Position numbers and translations under genes: made by a program. A model generated the notes under the pieces. The model ran no database searches, was not told the DNA's origin, and worked only from the letters and a program-made list of their open reading frames with translations. Below, piece after piece: positions 60,955 to 64,000 of a stretch of DNA of 64,000 nucleotides; within the stretch, counting starts at the first letter, position 1, and every line of letters starts with the position of its first letter. Source of the DNA: Climacium dendroides (lineage: Eukaryota > Streptophyta > Bryopsida > Hypnales > Climaciaceae); NCBI GenBank assembly GCA_950106755.1, contig OX467091.1:24383538-24447537 (forward strand), read 5' to 3'.

Positions 60955-63224
60955 CGGTCTTCCACATATTGACTCTCTCTAAATATACTAATTATCTAGC
61001 GACACTAAATAAACCGAGTGTGAACTGAGAAGAAGCTAACAAGTTCTTTGATCCTTATAGCATCTCCACTCATTCACTGGAAAATTACCTCGCCAAATGG
61101 TTTTTGGTGGGCTCATATTCTCCTTCAGAGCTCCACCAACAAATAGTTCTCCACACTTTCTCTCCATATCTCCACTAGCTTTGCATTCTCATTGGTGAGA
61201 ATTGCTATAGTTATCATACTTTTCAAAAAGGGAGACAAAAAAAAATGTAAGACAAGGAAAATCTAAGCTTAGAGAAGAGATGAGCAGGTCTGTTAGGATT
61301 CCGGTTTGTTTTCTTGTTTGGGTGGGACCAGTCTATTTTGGGGGGCCTTAGGGTATGTGGTAAGGGATACTTTAGAGTCTGAGCTCTAGACTAAGCAGGG
61401 TGGGGGCTCCCCTTGTGCAAGAGTAGAGATGATCTTACTTACTAAAAGAGACATTTCAAAGCAACAAGTATAACATTCTCAAATCCGGTGGTGGGAAAGT
61501 TTATGATTTTCAAATAGTAATATGAAATACACAAGACATTATGGTACCTAGATACAATCTTAGTTTGCAAAACTAAATTATCTTCTTTTAGTTTTATGTT
61601 CAAATTCATGTGCACATGCATGTCTAAGGGTGGTTACCATTGTTGGTATGTCTTAATATTTTTTTTTTAAACCCAGTTTCACTTACATATATGCGCAAGT
61701 TACATTTTTGGATTCACAACAAAATTGTGCTTCTTAAAATTTAATTGGCGTGCACAAAATAGTTAAAAGTTAAACTACAACAATTGATCAAAACCTAAAA
61801 TACACAATTTGATTTTTAAGGATTTTTTAGGGATTAAATTAGAGCCTCTTTGTCTAAATTTGTTTTTAATCTTCAAAAACGAGGACATGTAAGATTGAAT
61901 GGTTGAGAAATTGGAATAGTAATTATGCCCATATTTGTGTCCTAATACAAGAGTTTGATGATGAGTCTTCCAAGCTTGTTCAAAAGCTCACAATTCAACA
62001 GTTAACCTTCAATATTGTCGGTAAAAAATTTTAAATCAGTCAAAGGGATTTAACTACCTATAATGAAACGAACTAAAAATTTTGAATTAATCATATATGG
62101 TTGATTAGGAAGTTAGTGGATAAGTAAACACATAAAGTCCCAAGGCATTTTTTGGCTTCAAAACCATTCAAAATTACCATTTCTACTCTATTGATAAAAA
62201 AAGTTTACAAAATGGATTTATTGAGAATGTAACTATAGGATCTTGTATTTAACTTGTATGAGATCATGTGGAAAAAATTTCATGAGGTTTGACTATAATG
62301 TTTGAATGATATTTGCATTCAAAATGAAAGTTTTTTTTGTGCCTAAAAATTTCAGATAACTTTGACCACAGTTTGAAAAAAAATTTGCACTACTGACTTT
62401 GAGGTTAAATATTTTTTCTTATGTGTAATCATGCTTAGCATATGCATACCAATTTTCAAAACAATCCAAGTTACTCAATACATCCAATAAAATCATGTAA
62501 TGCCACAATGTCCCAAGAATTGGCAAGATACTATATTTTTTAATCAAATTTTCCACCACCTATTATTAAAGAATAAAAATCCAAACAGTGGATTCAAAAA
62601 TGTACTCATACTTAAGTAGTGGAAAAACATTTTTGCAAAACTTGAAAATCTCCAATTTCTACAAGCATTTGATGCCTGCTGCAACCTCCCAATAAACAAA
62701 AAAAAGTAGGTTGCCTATGTACAACGAACCCCTAGATGCTCCCGATAAGTTCCTAGTTGGTTTCCATAATACTCTATTGTCAGTGAGCTATGTTTCTACA
62801 ATGTATACCTAACTAGTTCTCTCTCTTTTGCAATTTTGTCAATATAAATTACATGGCCCTATGCCTCACAAGAGGTGTAGCCCTTCCAAACCTAGCATAT
62901 TAGAATACATTGGTAGTCAAGTATGATATTCAAATTGAATCTACATCTACTAAAGCTTGTTTTTGTTCACTTAACCTAGATTTTCTATCCTAATGTAGGT
63001 ACTCACTTTATGTGAGAGTTTCTCACATAGCTTTATAAGCCACTTAATTATGTATATAGGGAAATGAAGAAAACAAAATCTTTATACAAGTGAGATGGTA
63101 GGAGGTAAACCAACCCATGTAGGATATGTAAATTAGGATTGGTATGAGCTCAAATGCTCTTAGTCAAGTCAAAAGCAAAAACTATGTCCAAAGTAGAATT
63201 TCAAACTCTATTTATGCATAGTTA
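60955..63224. other. AT-rich DNA right of CTU1
   Basis: Promoter side of CTU1 followed by repeat-derived sequence. The block near 62130-62200 (CAAAACCATTCAAAATTACC) resembles the left parts of the TTAA-type elements at 34316 and 48192. No gene seen. Confidence 0.4.
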
Positions 63225-63560
63225 AATAATTTTTTTCAGATTTTTTTGAAGTATATTAATATAAAAAATTCAAGTTAACTTTCTTCTTGAAATTTGTTTA
63301 AGATTTTGCTTAATCAAAAGTTATAAACAAAGTCTAGAGAAGGATTGAAAGGGACATTTTCTCAAATATTTTCACACATCTTCTTCAAATTTTGTCCATA
63401 ACTTCTTTTTGGAGGCTCAAAATCACAAACGGATTTTTAGAAATGTAATTTAGCTTGATTTTTCACATTAATTTAGTTCAAAGTTTTTTAGAAAAAGTTA
63501 TTCTACTATGATAAAATAAGTTTTAAAATTCTATTTTGAACATAGGTCCTACAATTCAAG
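63225..63560. repeat. Diverged copy of the 4942-5298 foldback
   Basis: ATCAAAAGTTATAAACAAAG, TTTTGTCCATAACTT, CACAAACGGATTTTTAG and TAGTTCAAAGTTTTTTAG match the foldback arms in the same order, with arms now only loosely complementary. Confidence 0.6.
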
Positions 63561-64000
63561 TTTTTTGACAATGAGCAATCAAACTCTCATCTTTAAATTA
63601 TCCCATATCCTTTGAGGATTCATGACAAATAACGTATTTCATTGTAGATTCAACCTCTTCACCCATCATACTGACTAAGTGTCAATGAAATAATTCCTTC
63701 ATTTTGCCACTAAATATTTTTTAGTAGTAGATGGTCAATTGATGGATTGGTATTTGACTTAATGGGTTTTCAGGATTTTTTGACAAATCATCTTTATAAT
63801 TATTTATAGATTAGGTTGTCAAGCCTCCAATGTAGAATTTTTTTTCTAATTAATTTTAGCTAAATTTGCTATCAAAGAATAATATCCTCAATAATATCCC
63901 TATAGCCCCCTACATCTTGTTTGAGTAATTGCTTGCCAATGATTGCCTTCTACCATGGGGTGAAACTTGCATTCATTTCCCTCTTTGCACTTGGTCCTTG
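63561..64000. other. AT-rich DNA to the right edge
   Basis: Nothing supported. Confidence 0.4.

Noticed and set aside
1..64000. CRISPR arrays, bacterial operons, tRNA and rRNA genes
   Set aside because: No spaced identical repeats with unique spacers, no operon-like gene packing, and no tRNA or rRNA sequence that I could recognise on either strand.

Overview
The window looks like nuclear DNA of a land plant, most likely a moss. The strongest pointer is the gene at the left edge: a protein-kinase domain fused in front of a nucleotide-binding (NB-ARC) resistance domain. This layout (PNL) was described from mosses. The plant gene families, short GT-AG introns, telomere-type TTTAGGG motifs and AT-rich intergenic DNA full of decayed transposons fit that. 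I cannot name the species from sequence alone.

Layout. 1-3.2 kb: PNL immune-receptor gene on the minus strand, running off the left edge. 4.5-5.6 kb: CACTA-type miniature element built around a large inverted repeat. 5.6-35 kb: mostly non-coding, with miniature transposons, Helitron-like elements, tandem repeats, a remnant of the PNL 5' region (15.3-15.7 kb), several coding-like fragments I cannot name, and a broken piggyBac-type transposase (29.9-31.4 kb). 35.5-41.4 kb: a Helitron-like element interrupted by a complete Ty1/copia retrotransposon with two LTRs, a 5-bp target duplication and a polyprotein frame broken only by stop codons. 42.2-46.9 kb: O-fucosyltransferase-family gene with 11 coding exons (+). 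47.2-52.3 kb: dense block of TTAA-flanked miniature elements. 52.6-55.7 kb: probable plastid starch-binding (CBM20) protein gene (+). 56.3-60.8 kb: CTU1/NCS6, the tRNA 2-thiolation enzyme, with 10 coding exons on the minus strand, one intron of which appears to be a minor-spliceosome AT-AC intron. 61-64 kb: AT-rich repeat-derived DNA.

The most unusual theme is a possible piggyBac system in a plant. At least ten elements have ends of the CCCCTAAAG or CCCTTAAAG kind abutting TTAA or a near-TTAA, the hallmark of piggyBac insertion, and the same window holds a decayed piggyBac-like transposase. Two of these elements lie inside CTU1 introns, one of them within the AT-AC intron.

The three housekeeping-type genes (glycosyltransferase, starch binding, tRNA thiolation) have no obvious joint function. 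Exon models were assembled by hand from splice sites and family conservation; transcript data would be the test.
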